The notes beneath the pieces were generated by a model. The model was not told where the DNA came from, did not search any database, and saw only the letters and a program-made list of their open reading frames with translations. A DNA stretch of 64,000 nt from Parastagonospora avenae f. sp. tritici 18332-5. Lineage: Eukaryota; Ascomycota; Dothideomycetes; Pleosporales; Phaeosphaeriaceae. Shown piece by piece: positions 43,943 through 56,671 of this stretch (positions within the stretch are counted from its first letter, which is position 1; each line of letters opens with the position of its first letter). The stretch spans positions 310,001 through 374,000 of the forward strand of contig JAFJTR010000011.1 in the NCBI GenBank assembly GCA_022559985.1, in the 5' to 3' direction. The position numbers were made by a program, and so were the translations under genes.

Positions 43943-46900
43943 TCATTGCAGCTTCAAGTCCTCCTCGCTCAGTACACCGTACAGCTTCTCAATCTCTTGA
44001 CCGATAACGTTCAGGTCGTCAGCCAATTGCTTCGTCACGAGAGCTGTTATTGCATTAGCATTGCACACATAGTGTGCCGCGAAGAACAGGACTCACCATA
44101 AGCGTATAGCAGCTCATAATCCTCGTCTCTCGCGATCACCTTCCCCATTCCAGACTGTCTGAACTCGAAGACCTTGGCAAGCAAGCGATCCCGCGTATGC
44201 TCGATGTTTGGCAATACGTCGTTGAGTGGGTAGGCTAATTTCATGGACGATGCCATTACTGGAGAGAATTAGCATGAGAATCCAACATCGAATATCGTGT
44301 GAGACTTACCAGAAAACAAATGGCTTATTCGCCAGCTCAGATCCTTCCACTCCTTCATGGTGTACTTCAAAACTTCTTTCTCGCCCTCAGACGCCTCGAA
44401 CTCTCTCATGATAATCACGTTCAAGGCGTGGAAGCTGTCTAGTATGCGACTCGTCGCTCCCAGAATGATCTTGAAGCTCCTGTCAGGGAATGGCCCGCGT
44501 AGCTCAAATTCTGATGACGCAGAGGCACGCAGTGTCTCGAGGTGGTTCAGGAATCTCCGAAGTTCAAGTTCTTCCTTCTCCGTCATGAAAGATCCAGGAT
44601 GGCGTTGGTTGCTCAGGTTGGCTTCCAATATTGTCTTGAGAGGTCCGCGCTTCCAGATGAGACCCATCTTGAGCCACAGCAACGAGGTCCCCTTTTTGAC
44701 TTTCCGTCGCGCAGATATTGGCCAGATGACCCTCGTGACAATGATACCCCAAAGGCATCCAGCCATGACTGCGACTACACGATGAAGCACAATCTCCCAT
44801 ATCTCCGGCGATATGCCGCCCTCATCGTCATCGTCATCGTCGTCCTTGACAGAGAGCGAGTAGGCGTAAAGAGCGGAGAGGTTGTATGTCAGTAAGATGA
44901 AGCGGCCCATAGGTCCCTTGCCCTTGCCAACGATGATGTAGAAACAGAGCAACGAAACTAGCCACCCAAAGAAGCCTAGAACGAAGGCGTGGTCGTCTGC
45001 GGCAATCCACGCTGCAATTGCGAAGACAGCTCCTAGACAAGTACCAGCAAATCGCTGAAATCCAGTCGTGTTGGATGCTCCAATAGTCTAATCCGGTTTA
45101 GCAAACTACAAATCATGCGGGAATCAATACATACCATGGAGCAGACAAGCATGTAAGATAACAGACCCCACTCTCCTCTCCAAAGGCCGTAGAATTTGCG
45201 AGTCGGTTCAATAAACGACCACATGCCATACAAGATCGCTCCAATTCCTACTTTGACTGCATACTTCAGATCGTCTCTTCGGAAGATAGATAATGCCACC
45301 CATATTCGGTATGATAGAGGCTGCTGATTGAGCGGCTTGTAGGGATCCCCGCGCGTGTCTCGGCGATATATGGGATTATGGATCTCGTGTGTGCCTCCAG
45401 GTGTCTGGTTGTTGTCTTCGTCGATGAGGCCCTCCGCTTCTGCCAGAATTAGTAATGCCAAGGGCTCAAACAATTGCCAGGACTCACCATCGTCATCACC
45501 CGAGTACGAACGCCTACGTCGCTTTTGCCAGAACTTCAACCACTCCCAAGTCCTGCGCCGGGGATAGCGATTAACGTTCGTCTTTAGTTCCTCAAGTATG
45601 TCCAAGAAGGCGACCATATCTTCCGCAAAGTCTTCGAGGGAGGAACTGAAGTAGCCGCAACTCGCCGCAACCTCCTCATAATCGGCTGCAATAGCTGCGG
45701 AGCTAATTTTGGCAGGGACTTTGTTCTTGTACACCATCGAAAGTGCTTCTCGGCGGGCGTTGGTGAACAAAGCCTTTGCGTCTACGAGGCTGTGGCGGAA
45801 GTGCTCGTTGATTGCCATGTCGTACTCAGGGCCAGGTCCAAACGGCAATTCCGACAGAACCTCACGGAGTGTGTACGCAAGGGACTTCATCGGCGGCCCG
45901 AGGTGTGCAATGAAGATCGAAAACATGTCAGCGGGTGTGAGATTGTTCTGGATCGACGTTGGAATCTTTGTTGAGCTCCGACTCTTATGCATGGATTCGT
46001 CGTCGGAGGCTTCTGCAGAAGCAGCCGCCGATGGCTCCGCAGAGCTCTCGCCCACCTCATCGATCGAGGCCAATATACTACTGCGCCGCTCTGCATGCTC
46101 CATGCCAGGGGATCCCAATTGCGGCGGACTCATCGAAAGGGTGTGCTCCGAGAAGACAGAAGAAGTCACGGTGCCATTTCCCCCGAAGACACCTGATTCC
46201 GTCCCGTGTGCGTCTGCCTGCGCGAGGAGCGAGAACTGTGTTTCAGCAGCACTTCGCAAGCCACCGATATTCTGCATCAGTTTCTCGAGACATTTTACCA
46301 GGCGAGCGTTTATCTTGAATTCCTGCTCAGTACCAAGAGCATAGTGCTCAAACTTGGCCTCTCCTAGATTCTTGACCAGGGTCTTGAAGGTCGTGTTGAT
46401 CTGGCTGGTGGCGTTGACGAAAGATTCGCTCTTGAGATCCTGCTCGGTGCCGGACAAAAAGCTACGCGTGATGCTGTTGAGTATCTCAGCCATGGCATCT
46501 GTAGTCCTGATGGCAGTATTGCGGAACTCATTGCGCGCTGAGATCGGCCGTACCAGCAGAGACACAGCCGCTGATGCCGAGCATCCCATGATTATCATCT
46601 TCAACACCTGCCAAACCTTGACGTAGGAGAATACAGCAGCTTGTACAGCGCCTTCCTTTGTGAGGATCGTGATCAGAGCAAGCGATGTCAGAGAACAGCC
46701 TACGTTGACGAGAGGATTCCCGAGTTTCTGCTTCGTCCAGCCTACAAGACCCAGACCGCCCCCCACGAACACAATGAGCACTATGATGTGCCCAATGACC
46801 AGTTGGTGGTGGTTGCCGAAATACACTGAGACAGCCATGCTAGAGAACGAGATGAATGTCGCATACGAAAAGGCAGCCAACGCAACCAAAACAGCTTCAA

Positions 46901-47393
46901 GCATGCTTCCCGCCGAGCGCGCAGGGTGAAAGTAGACAGTGATGGTCGCGACAATGTGCTTTCCATCGTTTCTGCCAAGCAGTCCAGCAATCGCAGGCAC
47001 AAAAGTGGCCAGGGACCCGAGTATATATGCGAGCGTGCACTTAAGAATGCCTATGCCGGTGGGCGATGTCCAGTATGAATAAGCTTGCCGAAGTCTATAC
47101 GCGCCCTCCTCCTTCCAGCGTTCGATGCGGCCCAACTCTCGATGTCGCACAGGGTCATACTCGCCGGGCGCAAGCAGGAACTCGGACGATTCGGTCGCTC
47201 CGTGGTTGGATCTGCGTAGAGTGAAGCTCTTCTTAACGCGCTCGCCGGTTCGAGGCTGGATCATGGTCGCAGACCGCAGCTGTCGCATCCTGTTAGCCTG
47301 TGAAGTGAGGCGTTAGACAGTGTAACATACGCTGGGTCGTAGGAAGCGGCGCTCCGCGCGGCGCTCGGCCTGCGTGGGTGATGTTTCACTCAT
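43943..47393 (-). CDS. Bre4-like multispanning membrane protein (aromatic acid exporter / FUSC-like family)
   Basis: Six exons (47331-47393, 45488-47279, 45135-45439, 44310-45087, 44097-44258, 43943-44043) encode about 1066 residues. The first half begins with a basic tail and then six membrane spans (from GILKCTLAYILGSLATFVPAI onward), the PF10337-type ER transporter region. A soluble helical domain with a Ser/Ala-rich loop follows, then a second membrane block (DDLKYAVKVGIGAILYGMWSF to MAGCLWGIIVTRVIWPI) of FUSC type. An eight-Asp run (VKDDDDDDDE) sits in a loop between spans. Yeast Bre4 affects brefeldin A sensitivity; transport of aromatic or other organic acids is inferred. The 48 bp intron 45440-45487 is in frame and stop-free. 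The first intron has two in-frame acceptors: 51 bp (used here) or 33 bp, which would add six residues including MRQ. Confidence 0.9.
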
Positions 47394-47812
47394 CGTGAGC
47401 ACTTAGCGAAGACTGCGATGAGAGAGTGGACTGATTAGGACATGATCGAAGAAGACTGCAGACGCGTTGAGGCGCGACGTCCTGAAAGTTAGTAGAGTGA
47501 ACCCTGCAGCCCTGCACAGATGATGATGACATGGTCCGCCAAGGCCAAGCCTCAGCCACAGTCAGAAGTACTTTATAGAGATCTACTCGAGGCGGCCGTG
47601 GTGCGAGCGGAAGACAGTGGAAGCTCAGGCATCATAACGCTTCAACAAGCATGGAATCTGCGTGAACGAACGGTTCACGTTCTCGGCGGTCCTTCTCGAG
47701 CTCCGCAGTCACTAGCGCCGCTTACATAAGCTCAAATATGCCTCGCTGTGACTGCCTTCACCATTGCAACAACACAGAGCCATATCTAAAAGACGCGACA
47801 ACCGCTATCACC
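47394..47812. promoter_or_regulatory. Divergent promoter region, Bre4-like / hypothetical gene
   Basis: The two start codons are 419 bp apart, with only a short uninformative frame between. An in-frame upstream ATG at 47738 would extend the plus-strand gene by 25 residues. Confidence 0.4.
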
Positions 47813-48337
47813 ATGGACGAAGAAGAAGACATGGACATCGCGGCCGCTATGGGCTTCGGGTCTTTTGGCGGTACGAAAAAGAGAAAGTATGACCACGCCA
47901 GTTCGCCAAAAGCAGCTTCAAAGGAAGATGCCAGTGGTGCCAACACCACTCAGCTAGGCGTCAGGTCGAAAAAGGTTGCAACTGATGAGCTCGGCGATGG
48001 GGTTTTGAACGATTTGAATCCAGTCTCTGCTCCAACTACATCCATACATAAATCGAAGCAGGCACCAAAACCAGCAGCAGCCACAGGACTCGCAGACTTC
48101 TTGGCTCGGGCACAGACGCTTCCTGACAAACCAACAACTACCCCGGACACTGAGTTGGCTCCTTCTCAAGCTAGACAGCTGGCACCAGAGGAGATAGTAT
48201 CGTATGGTGGCCCCACTATCTCAAAAGCCGAGCTTAATGCTCTCAAATTTGGCGTCCAGAACGAACACGGAGACACCGCCTACTTTCTTCCAAACTTTGT
48301 AGAAGATCCTTGGGAGAAGCTGAAGGGAGGAAAGTAA
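47813..48337 (+). CDS. Conserved small acidic protein of unknown function, 174 residues
   Basis: A single exon. The start MDEEEDMDIAAAMGFGSFGGTKKRKYD looks conserved in ascomycetes (an acidic head, an AAAMGF-SFGG motif, then a basic KKRKYD patch that could be a nuclear signal). The middle is Ala/Thr/Pro-rich and disordered. A helix follows (ATGLADFLARAQTLPD), and the protein ends with GDTAYFLPNFVEDPWEKLKGGK, the most conserved-looking part. The ATG at 47813 is preferred over 47738 because conservation appears to start there. No enzymatic motif is visible and the function is unknown. Confidence 0.75.
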   Translation: MDEEEDMDIAAAMGFGSFGGTKKRKYDHASSPKAASKEDASGANTTQLGVRSKKVATDELGDGVLNDLNPVSAPTTSIHKSKQAPKPAAATGLADFLARAQTLPDKPTTTPDTELAPSQARQLAPEEIVSYGGPTISKAELNALKFGVQNEHGDTAYFLPNFVEDPWEKLKGGK

Positions 48338-50060
48338 AGGTGAGTTATGATGTTGTGTTGTTCGCACTTAAGTTGGCTTACTCATCGGATTCAAAGCAGC
48401 GAGTGAGCTTCAAAACACAATATTTCGCTCGGCAACACTGCAAGACGTCGACATCTTGCTTTGATCAGACTTTTAGGGCAGTCCCAAGCAACAAGAGATG
48501 CACTCTCGTCGCCGAGCAGAAGGCTATCTGCAAATAGACAGAAATCACTTAATCCGACCGATAATCCCATGTTGAATAAAGGCACGGCGATCTTTGATCG
48601 TTGCAGATAGCATTGAGCCTCCAAGAACAGCTGGATATAGTAATCCTGGAAGTCCGACCTCCGAGAGAGGAGTAGAAAGAACTAAACATACCACCCACTA
48701 CTCCAGCAATATCTCCAACCACATGCTATCAATCAAATCCCGACAACCAAACATGCAAGGCCACCCATCACAATCGCCGACCTCACCCCTGCCGTGTCCC
48801 CTCCCCAAAAATCCTCCGATCCTCGCTCCGCCCCAGTGAAACAACCTCCCCATCCCGCACCCCTGCCCATGTCAGACCGCATACTGATAACCTAGCATTG
48901 ACACATCCGCCCCGACGCCACAGTGCCACAACCCGGCAGTCATGGTCGCACAAAGCGCTCGGGACCTCTGCCTCGGAAGCTCACCGCCAGAATGTACATT
49001 CCGAGGGACGCTGGAGTTGTACTTGGGCCGTGATGCTTCCGAGGGGGACGGCGGTGTCGCTTTTCGTGTTTCGAGAGGCGAGGGTGCATGGTGGTGGATG
49101 GCGTGGTGTGTTTGGACCGAGAAAGTGGAAGCGAGGGTGGTTCTCGTGTATGTTGTGCGTGGGTGGGCAGAGGGGTGAAGCGAGGGGACGAAATGCGGGT
49201 GCCCGGGCGATGGAACGTTGGGAGGGGTCACGTGGCGGTTTCGAGTTTACGATATACACACGCGGTAAGGAAAACACTACAGGATGCACGCTCGAGAGAT
49301 ACGACATCTGTTATACGTCACCACCGAATGTCACGAGATTATGAAGCAGGTGGGCTCCAGCCACAGTTCACGTTGACCGCGCTGAGCAGTCCCCACATGC
49401 TCACTGCCACTTGAAACATTAGGGGAGAGTACAACAAGGCACACTAGAAGAGAAATAGCCTTCATTTTGACCAGCTAAGTACTAGCCGCACCTTGGAAGA
49501 CCATCTGGCCACCCATCCTGAAGCAATGATATATGGCGCCAAAAGAAAAGAACAAAAGCCACATCCCAGATCTGTCGGGACCGCAATTCCGACCTCCATT
49601 TCTATTCGTCCACATTAAGCCAGTCCTGAGGAGCTTCAGCAGTTTGCAGGTCCCGACAGTGTGTCCACCATTGAGGCCAGCCCACGCTGCTGGCGCACTC
49701 ACTGCCGTCCCAGCGGTTGCTGAATTGCCGCGATTCGTTCGGTACGTGCCATAAGCGCGATCTGCTGCAACGGCCCGTACCGAGTCACAGTCTAAAAAGC
49801 AAGTTCCTGGTGGGTGCGCTAAAAGCAGCGAGGCGGGCTGGCCAAAGGTGGAGCGGAGTGGAGCGGACAACGTGGACGACAGTCCTTGACGTCCAGCTAG
49901 AAAACATGAAATTCATCGAATACACAAAGCGCGAATGGCCGTTATAGAACCTGGGGAATCGAGAAATGAAGTTGTGCCGCCGAATGTGTGGAAAAGCCGA
50001 AAAGTGTATGTGTGGATCATCAACAGTGCCGTGAGGCGGGTTCGGTAGTTGGTGAGAGAC
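48338..50060. other. Convergent intergenic region, 1.7 kb
   Basis: Many short frames overlap here, including C-rich frames around 48870-49340, but none has recognisable homology. It should contain 3' untranslated sequence of both flanking genes. No repeat or RNA gene that I can support. Confidence 0.4.
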
Positions 50061-50753
50061 CTAGTAGTCGACTGGCGCAGGGTAGCGTCGCTGAGCAGAC
50101 CTGAATTGCTCCGGGTACTTGCGAGCTGCTCGGTCGTTGAGAGCACTGGGACGTGAGTTAGCTCTGACTTGGGCCAAAAACCGCCGGAGTAAACGCACTC
50201 TACCCGCTTCTGTGTCCATTGCAGATCTTTCTGCACTTCCTTTGCGGCTTTCATGCCCTCAGCAAAGCTAGCTTGAGCGCCCATGAGTCGTCGCTGAGCC
50301 AGTTGCTGTAGTTCGAGAAGTTCGCGGTGCTTGGCGTTGAGTTCACCGGATCTATCACATGTCAATGAACCACTTTCCTCGATTTGGGCGCATCCAAGCG
50401 CTATCGAAAAGACTGGGAACTCACGTTTGCGCTTGCTTCGCAAGACTGCGGTCCAGTGGCATTGGGTCGAACGAGCCGTTTAGGCGGTTGCCCATGTAGT
50501 CGAGGAGGTCCACGGACGTGGCGCCATTGGTGGATTCATAGTCGCTTGCGCTGCCGGCATAGTTGCTGGATGCTGCTGATGGCTCGTAGGATGCTACACC
50601 AGAAGTTGTGATGCTCTCTGGTGCCTCTGGTGGCGATCCTGACACACGTCCATAGGTGTGCTGAGGCGGGTAGTAGTAACCAGGCTTCTGCGGGACTTGG
50701 ATGGGATATGAGTTCTGGGGGTAAGAGGAGTAGTAAGATTGGGTGGCAGGCAT
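50061..50753 (-). CDS. KXD1: KxDL-domain protein, BLOC-1 subunit Kxd1
   Basis: Kxd1 is a subunit of the BLOC-1 complex in endosomal trafficking. Three exons (50425-50753, 50199-50351, 50061-50145) separated by introns of 73 and 53 bp encode 188 residues. The first 100 residues are Tyr/Pro/Ser-rich and disordered. The KxDL region is helical: LNAKHRELLELQQLAQRRLM, then EVQKDLQWTQKRVDALNDRA and ARKYPEQFRSAQ. The second intron uses donor GTGCGT, which alone keeps KRV-DALNDRAARKYPEQF in frame; the more obvious GTAGAG site does not. The signature K is followed by DL rather than strict K-x-D-L. The protein ends RRYPAPVDY. Confidence 0.85.
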
Positions 50754-52561
50754 TTTGGTGATGTGTCGGTGAGGTGGGGATGTGTAAAGTGTGGGTGACC
50801 TAGTGGAAGTGTTCTGCGGATGGACTGAGCTTGGACTGAAGTAAGAGACGGATGTCCAACGAATTGACTAGAGATGTTGAGCTTGTCAATGGTGAGAATA
50901 AGGAAGCAGGAAAGAGAACACTTTGGACCGCAAGGTGCACTCCTTTTATACCTTTCACGTCGGCAATAGATCAGACCATGCTAGTCAACGGGGCATAGCG
51001 TTGACCCCTTCACGCCGTCTCCTGCCGTGACCCCGCCCGTGTGGTGATAAAGCTGCATAGTCTTACGTCCAGTGAAGCATGATCCCGCTGGAGCCGGCCG
51101 TGACAGCGTCATTTAGACTGGGCTGGATGATGCCCCAGACGGTAGGTCGCAGCCGATCCACGATGCCTCGGAGGAATATTGAATCAAGAACAACGCCAAT
51201 TGGCTCTAGAACGAAACTAGTGGAGAAATTGCTCAGCCCATATCAGCAGGAAGGTCCAGCGGGGCGAATTGGTGTGCAATGGCAAACGGGTGCGATTCTG
51301 GGAGCATTGCCGTCCATGACCGGCACCAGTGCATTGCTAAAGGCAGCAAGAGATGGTAAGCGCATCAGACGCGGACACCAACGTCGGACAAAAGCAGCGG
51401 CAGCTCCACAGCTGTAGGTGCATGGATAGTCTGCCTGACGGACATGCTAAGTGTTGTCAAGTTGATGCGTTGGCTCGACAGCATGCCAACGCCTTTGAGC
51501 ATGCAATCTAGCAAGGTAGGTGGAGGATCGATACAGTGCGTCTAGGCGCAGCAGCAACTGGCAGGGTACGTTTCCAGGAGATTGCCAGAAATTGAGCGCG
51601 TGAGTCCGGCGCGCGATGTGAGGACAGCGTTTGTGTGAATTTTAGTGCAAACGTTACCAGTACGGGTGTGTCGTCGAGAAAAGGCGGTCCGATCTGTGCC
51701 CCGCTCCAGGGCTGCTTGGGCCCCTCCGTGCGTCATCCCCACGAGCAGCAAATGTACAGAACAAGAACCACCCCCATTGGCCGTGAAGCGCCTCTCTGCA
51801 GGATAGACTTGGCGCGCTGATGCCCTATGCCGACGTTGTAACCCTGTCCGCGTAACCTCACACAGCATTCAATGGCATCCGCAGACGTCCCAATGGCATT
51901 CACGAATGCAAAGTAGCGGCATAACTGGTGGCGGTGAAGGAGCCGGTCTAGCTTCACTCCGCTCCATGTGACCAATACTTCGTACAGACATGCACGTCGT
52001 CCCCTGGCATGGTGCACCCGTTCGCAGTCCCGAGACAACCCCTCCGACTGCTTGAGCTAGGTGGTTTCCTTCCATTTGTAAGAGGCTACGGCAGCTATCA
52101 ATTGCTAGTTTTGTTCATGATAGAAACCGTAAGCCAACATCATGTAGGATTGCCCTTTCGCTCTGCGCCATCGGCACATACAGACATACATCACGCACAT
52201 CACCGTCGCACTGGCGTCGACAGGGCGTCCTCGAGCCGATCCGGTGTCACAGCTGTCAGAGGCGGCCATGCGAGTCGAACGTGGCCAGCCACAGGGAGTT
52301 ATTGGGAACTCAGTAGTACAGAGCGCCAGAACTGTGGATACCATGTAGTGCTCAAGCCCGCGCCAATTGACAGCAGGAACTATGCGCCGAACGAGCTACA
52401 CAAGGCTGACGCGCGCCATGCTGATAGTTCTGTGGGGCTATGCACTAGGTAGTCGGAAGCCCAAGACCAGGCAGCGGCTTTGGACATGCTTCTATTTTGT
52501 CTAGTCTATCCAGGATGCTCCTCCTCACGCTTCTGCATGCCTGACATACCCCGGTGCGAAA
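50754..52561. other. Intergenic, 1.8 kb
   Basis: KXD1 promoter, then sequence with short frames on both strands (the longest is 147 codons at 52009-52452), none recognisable. It ends at the SEC18 stop. No gene that I can support. Confidence 0.4.
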
Positions 52562-55133
52562 CTATTGTCCGTATGTCCCGCGATTTGCTGCAATGGCCCG
52601 AGACATGACCCTTGCGAAGCGTCCAGGTACGTCCTGATCTTGCTTCGCGGTCTCGATGCCTGTCAGGATCTTTTTGATACCAACGCCAATCTCTTGGCTG
52701 TCGGTGCTCTCTTGAATCTCTCTGATAGCCCGGTTGATGTCATCGAATGCACCGGACTCCTGCAGGATATGTGCGAGCTCCTGCTGGGTGTTGACGTTCG
52801 GTACCGCAATCTCGGCGTCGAAGCGGCTGAACAGGTCAAGCTGGGTCAGCACCGAGCGTTCGGTTGTGGTTGCGAAGATCAACAAGCGACGATCCTAGAC
52901 TTGTTAGTATTGCTCCATGCGCCACAGCCTACTACTACATACCTTGGGCGGTTGCTTATCTAGCAGCACCTTCAGTGCGACCAGGACGCTGTTGCTAAAA
53001 CGGGGTCCGATGGGTACCCAGTCAACGAGCATCTCAACATTGTCGATGACGATGACGCTAAGTGGACTCTTGTATGCGTCTCGGAAAGTTTTGTCGAGCT
53101 GTTGTACCTTTTGCATCTCGCTAAAGCCAACCATGTCTTCCGGTGAAATCAACTTGATGAACGGGAATCCCGAGTCGATGGCCATTCTCGCAGCTAGCGC
53201 AGTCTTGCCACTCCCGGGCGGGCCGTGCAGTGCAACGGAGAGGATTGGAGTCGAGTCGGGTTTCCTGACCTGGTTGATGTACAGTCGCCCTTCTTCGAGA
53301 ATATCCTTAATGAATGGCGAGTAATGGATAATGCCGCGCAAGATGCGCTTGCCCAGCTCCTCCTCGGCCACACCAAACAGGGGCTTCACTTCGTCGAGAG
53401 CGCTCAAGAAGTCCTGGCGGCTGACCTTCATGTTCTCCACGTCAGGGTCGATGGCGGCCATTGTACCGACCTTGATATGCCTGCTAAACGCAAAAGACGA
53501 CGCTGCTTTCACCAGACCGTTCAGCTCGGCACCGGAGAAGTTCTTGGTCATTTTCGCAAGCTCGTCGACGTTGACATCCTTTTCAATGACATCGTTGTTG
53601 CGCATCTTCGTAGTGTGAATGTTGAGAATTTGAGCTCGTCCCTTCTCGTCCGGTAGGGAGATTTCCATATGGACTTCCAGTCGGCCTGCACGCAGGAGCG
53701 CTTCGTCAATCATGTCCATGCGATTCGTCATTCCAATGAGCAAGATGTTGTTCAGTTGGTCGACACCGTCCAATTTTGAAAGCAACTGGTTGACGACGCT
53801 GTCACCAACACCAGTGCCGCCACCTGCACCAGATCCTCTCTGCTTGCATACAGCGTCCAGTTCATCGAAAATGATAATGTGAAGACCACTCTCATCACCC
53901 TTCTCTTTGTACTCTTTCTCAGCATCTGCGAATAGCTTTCTGATGTTTTCTTCTGATTGACCGACGTATTTATTCAACACCTCAGGGCCGTTAATGACCT
54001 TTGGTTCCCGAGCGTTCAGCATTTTACCAATCTGACGCGCGATCAGGGTTTTACCAGTACCCGGAGGACCGTATAGCAAAATACCACGGACGTGCTGGAT
54101 GCCGAGTTTCTCAACCAAGCCTGGAGGAAAGATCCGCGATGCGAAAGCTCTTCGAAAGATGGCACTGAACTCGTTATCCAAACCACCGATGCCCATGTCC
54201 TCGAACTTGAAGCCTGGCTGGATGATAGAGTTGGCAGCCGGCCGCCTGTTCGATGATTTCAACTTGATGTCCGTGCGGGCATCCTTGAAGAAGTCAATCA
54301 CGGTATGTCTAGTGAGGATACCGCGAGCTCGGGGATCGGTCAGTGGCGGCGCAGAAGCGTCCTGGTTGTTCATCGACAAGTCCACCTGCGTTACAGTGCG
54401 GATGGACATCCTCAACGGTATGTTCTTGACGTCGAGCAGGAGCTGCTGACCGGGCGCAAGAATCTGGTTTTCGAAGTTTTTCTTGAATTGTGTTGCCAGC
54501 TCATCCTGGTCGTAAGGAGTCTCGGTCGTCTTCCTTGCCGCAAACCCAACCTCAACCTCTACTGCGCCCAAATACGACTGTCCGCCACTCTGGCTGAAGG
54601 CGTCATATGGCTGTACCTGCACCATGTCCTGTGGACCAAGTGTGATACCCGCCCATGTTCGCTGTGCATCCGTGAGACCAATTTCACCAGGATTGCACTC
54701 GGCGTTGGGTCGTGCTGAGAGGACGTAGTTGCCGTTTACGAGTAGGTAAATGTCTGAGCCATCATGGCTTGGGGGAAAGTCTTGCGGGGAAACAGCGACA
54801 CTGTCATTGTTAGCAAGGGAGAGACCTAGTACTATGAAGACATTCATACAGGTTGCCAAATGCATACGCGTTGCCTCCGGGGCTTTTGATGGGCCTTAGC
54901 TGTCTCGCGGGCGCACCACCCGGTGCTGGCCCTCTTTGCGGCATGCGCTGCTGACCACCTTGTGGCGGGTAGCCTCCTTGCGGCTTGTCGTCATAACCGC
55001 CCATTCTTGTGTCATGGGCTGGTGCGCGCTGAGGTGGCGGCTGCTGCTGTGGTGGTCTTCCGTAACCGTCGTTGCGCGGCGGAGGTCGTGGGGAGCTCCC
55101 GGGCAGGCCAGGAAGGCGGTCTCGGTTGAACAT
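52562..55133 (-). CDS. SEC18: Sec18/NSF, AAA ATPase for SNARE disassembly
   Basis: Sec18 with Sec17 takes SNARE complexes apart after membrane fusion. Three exons (54850-55133, 52943-54800, 52562-52894) around introns of 49 and 48 bp encode 824 residues, the expected size. The N-terminus is a Pro/Gln/Gly/Arg-rich extension of about 80 residues, then the substrate-binding N domain. D1 carries GPPGTGKTLIARQIG (about residue 339) with Walker B IIIFDELDAV and the second region of homology (LLIGMTNRMDMIDEALLRAGR). D2 carries GPPGSGKTALAARMA and a degenerate Walker B (VIVIDNVEML), as in all NSF proteins, where D2 mainly holds the hexamer together. The splice joints restore GNL-VAVSPQDF and QPPK-DRRLLIFAT. 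Cytosolic, acting on Golgi, endosome and vacuole membranes. Confidence 0.97.
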
Positions 55134-55592
55134 TTTGGGTGATGAAATAGAGTACGGGGAGGGCAGGCCGTGTTTGTATATCAGAGAACAGGCCTAGGCC
55201 ACGTATGTGCCGTCCAAGGCAGCAGGAACCGGCTGCTGATCTAGGGCGAGCTACTCTTCTAGGCAGTTGACGGCTGTGGGAGAAGTAGGATATGTCTCCC
55301 GATGACGAGGAGTCAAAGAGATAGTATGGCTGAGGAGTAATCCAGAAAGTCGCAGTCTGTGGAAGGGCTTTGCGGGTGTTGCTGTCTCAGAGACGTTTCC
55401 AGCTGTCGTGATCTTGAAGCTCGGGCGGAGCTTGGACGGGCCGCCACATGGCACCCCGCCATACACATGCACCTACTTTCATACTTCACAGTACCTCAAA
55501 CACCACCATGATCATCGTTAATATGATTGGACCATATCTGTGCTAGCTGTTGCTGATGTTATGAACACTAGAGTTTCACTACAGTTAATCGA
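55134..55592. other. Intergenic between SEC18 and the 2H phosphoesterase gene
   Basis: It holds the SEC18 promoter and leader and the 3' end of the next minus-strand gene. No gene seen. Confidence 0.5.
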
Positions 55593-56671
55593 TCAATATC
55601 CTTTGCCGTGATGCACCTCCTCTCCCCCACCATACCACAAAGTGCCCATGCGACAATGCAGGCCGGTCTCTTCACCGACATTGAATTCGCCGCCTTCGGG
55701 TATCATTCCATCGTTATACTCAGGCCAGAATTCTTTCTCAAGCCAGCCATTGATCTCCTCGATCTTGTCAACGAACGCCTGCATCTTCGCGGCATCATGC
55801 GTTCCATCCTCGCCAGCAAAGTCTTTGGTATCAATGAAACGTCCAATTGTCAAGTGGCTTGATGGAACCACGTATCGAGAGTCGACCTGTACGTCCGAGT
55901 CCTGCAGCAGTCCAAAGACATCCCGGCGAAGATGGTGGTACGTATACTTGTCATCTTCCAACTTGCGGCCTGAATGCAGACCTTCGCCGGCAGCGGGCAC
56001 AAAGCTTAGCGCAAGTGCTGATGCATCGAAGCCAATGAGTGGCTTAATCAATCGGCTGCGATGACTGTACGTATAGTCGTCGATGGCTGGCGCCTTGTCT
56101 CGTATACTGTCGACCAGACTCTTGATCTCCGGAGAGGTTTTCGAGTGCGTGACTTCGAGCACGGTGATATGTAACTTGTCCCTCGGCATCAACCAGAGAT
56201 CTGTTCAGTATCAGCAACTCGTAGAGGGCACATCGTTTTGTTGGACCCACTTGGTGCGACTGATGACAGCTCATGCTGCACACGCTCAATCAAGTCCCTG
56301 ACTTTGGTGGTTGGCCTGCCCCAGAAAACAAGACAGTGCCTAGGGTCTGCATAACCAGGCTCGAGGGTAGGATTGCTCAACCTCGCCAAGATAGAGTCGA
56401 TGTTTACACCAGGGAAACTGCTGTCGAGCAGTTTGGCTTTTTGCTGAGCATTCCTCGTGGAGCGGTGCAGACTGTATTTCGTCTGTATCTGCGCCTACAA
56501 CTCCCGTCAGTGTCGAAATGCCACAAACTTCGTGAGGCCACAGACTGCATCGTTGTCACATGCTGCTATCAAGGCATCGTATGGGTTGCTGAAAGCTGAA
56601 GTCGCAATGCCACTGAGATCTTCGAAAGTGTTGTTTGTGTTAACTGCTGAAGCAGGTTTATTTCCGGACAT
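55593..56671 (-). CDS. 2H phosphoesterase-like protein (RNA ligase / cyclic phosphodiesterase fold), 325 residues
   Basis: Three exons (56546-56671, 56251-56494, 55593-56200) with introns of 51 and 50 bp. The start MSGNKPASAVNTNNTFEDLSG leads a helix (NPYDALIAACDND-A). The core has the two histidine motifs of the 2H fold, LHITVLE (after NLWLMPRDK) and SSHLTIGRF, which act on 2',3' or cyclic phosphates in related enzymes. The second intron makes VAP-NLWLMPRDKLHIT by splitting an Asn codon. The first intron has an unusual donor, GTCTGT; it is chosen because it restores an in-frame CDNDA-AQIQTKY. Fungal proteins of this type are uncharacterised. No signal peptide or membrane span. Confidence 0.82.

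Noticed and set aside
51079..52452. Open frames of 100-147 codons between KXD1 and SEC18
   Set aside because: No homology, no hydrophobic or helical pattern and several mutually overlapping frames.
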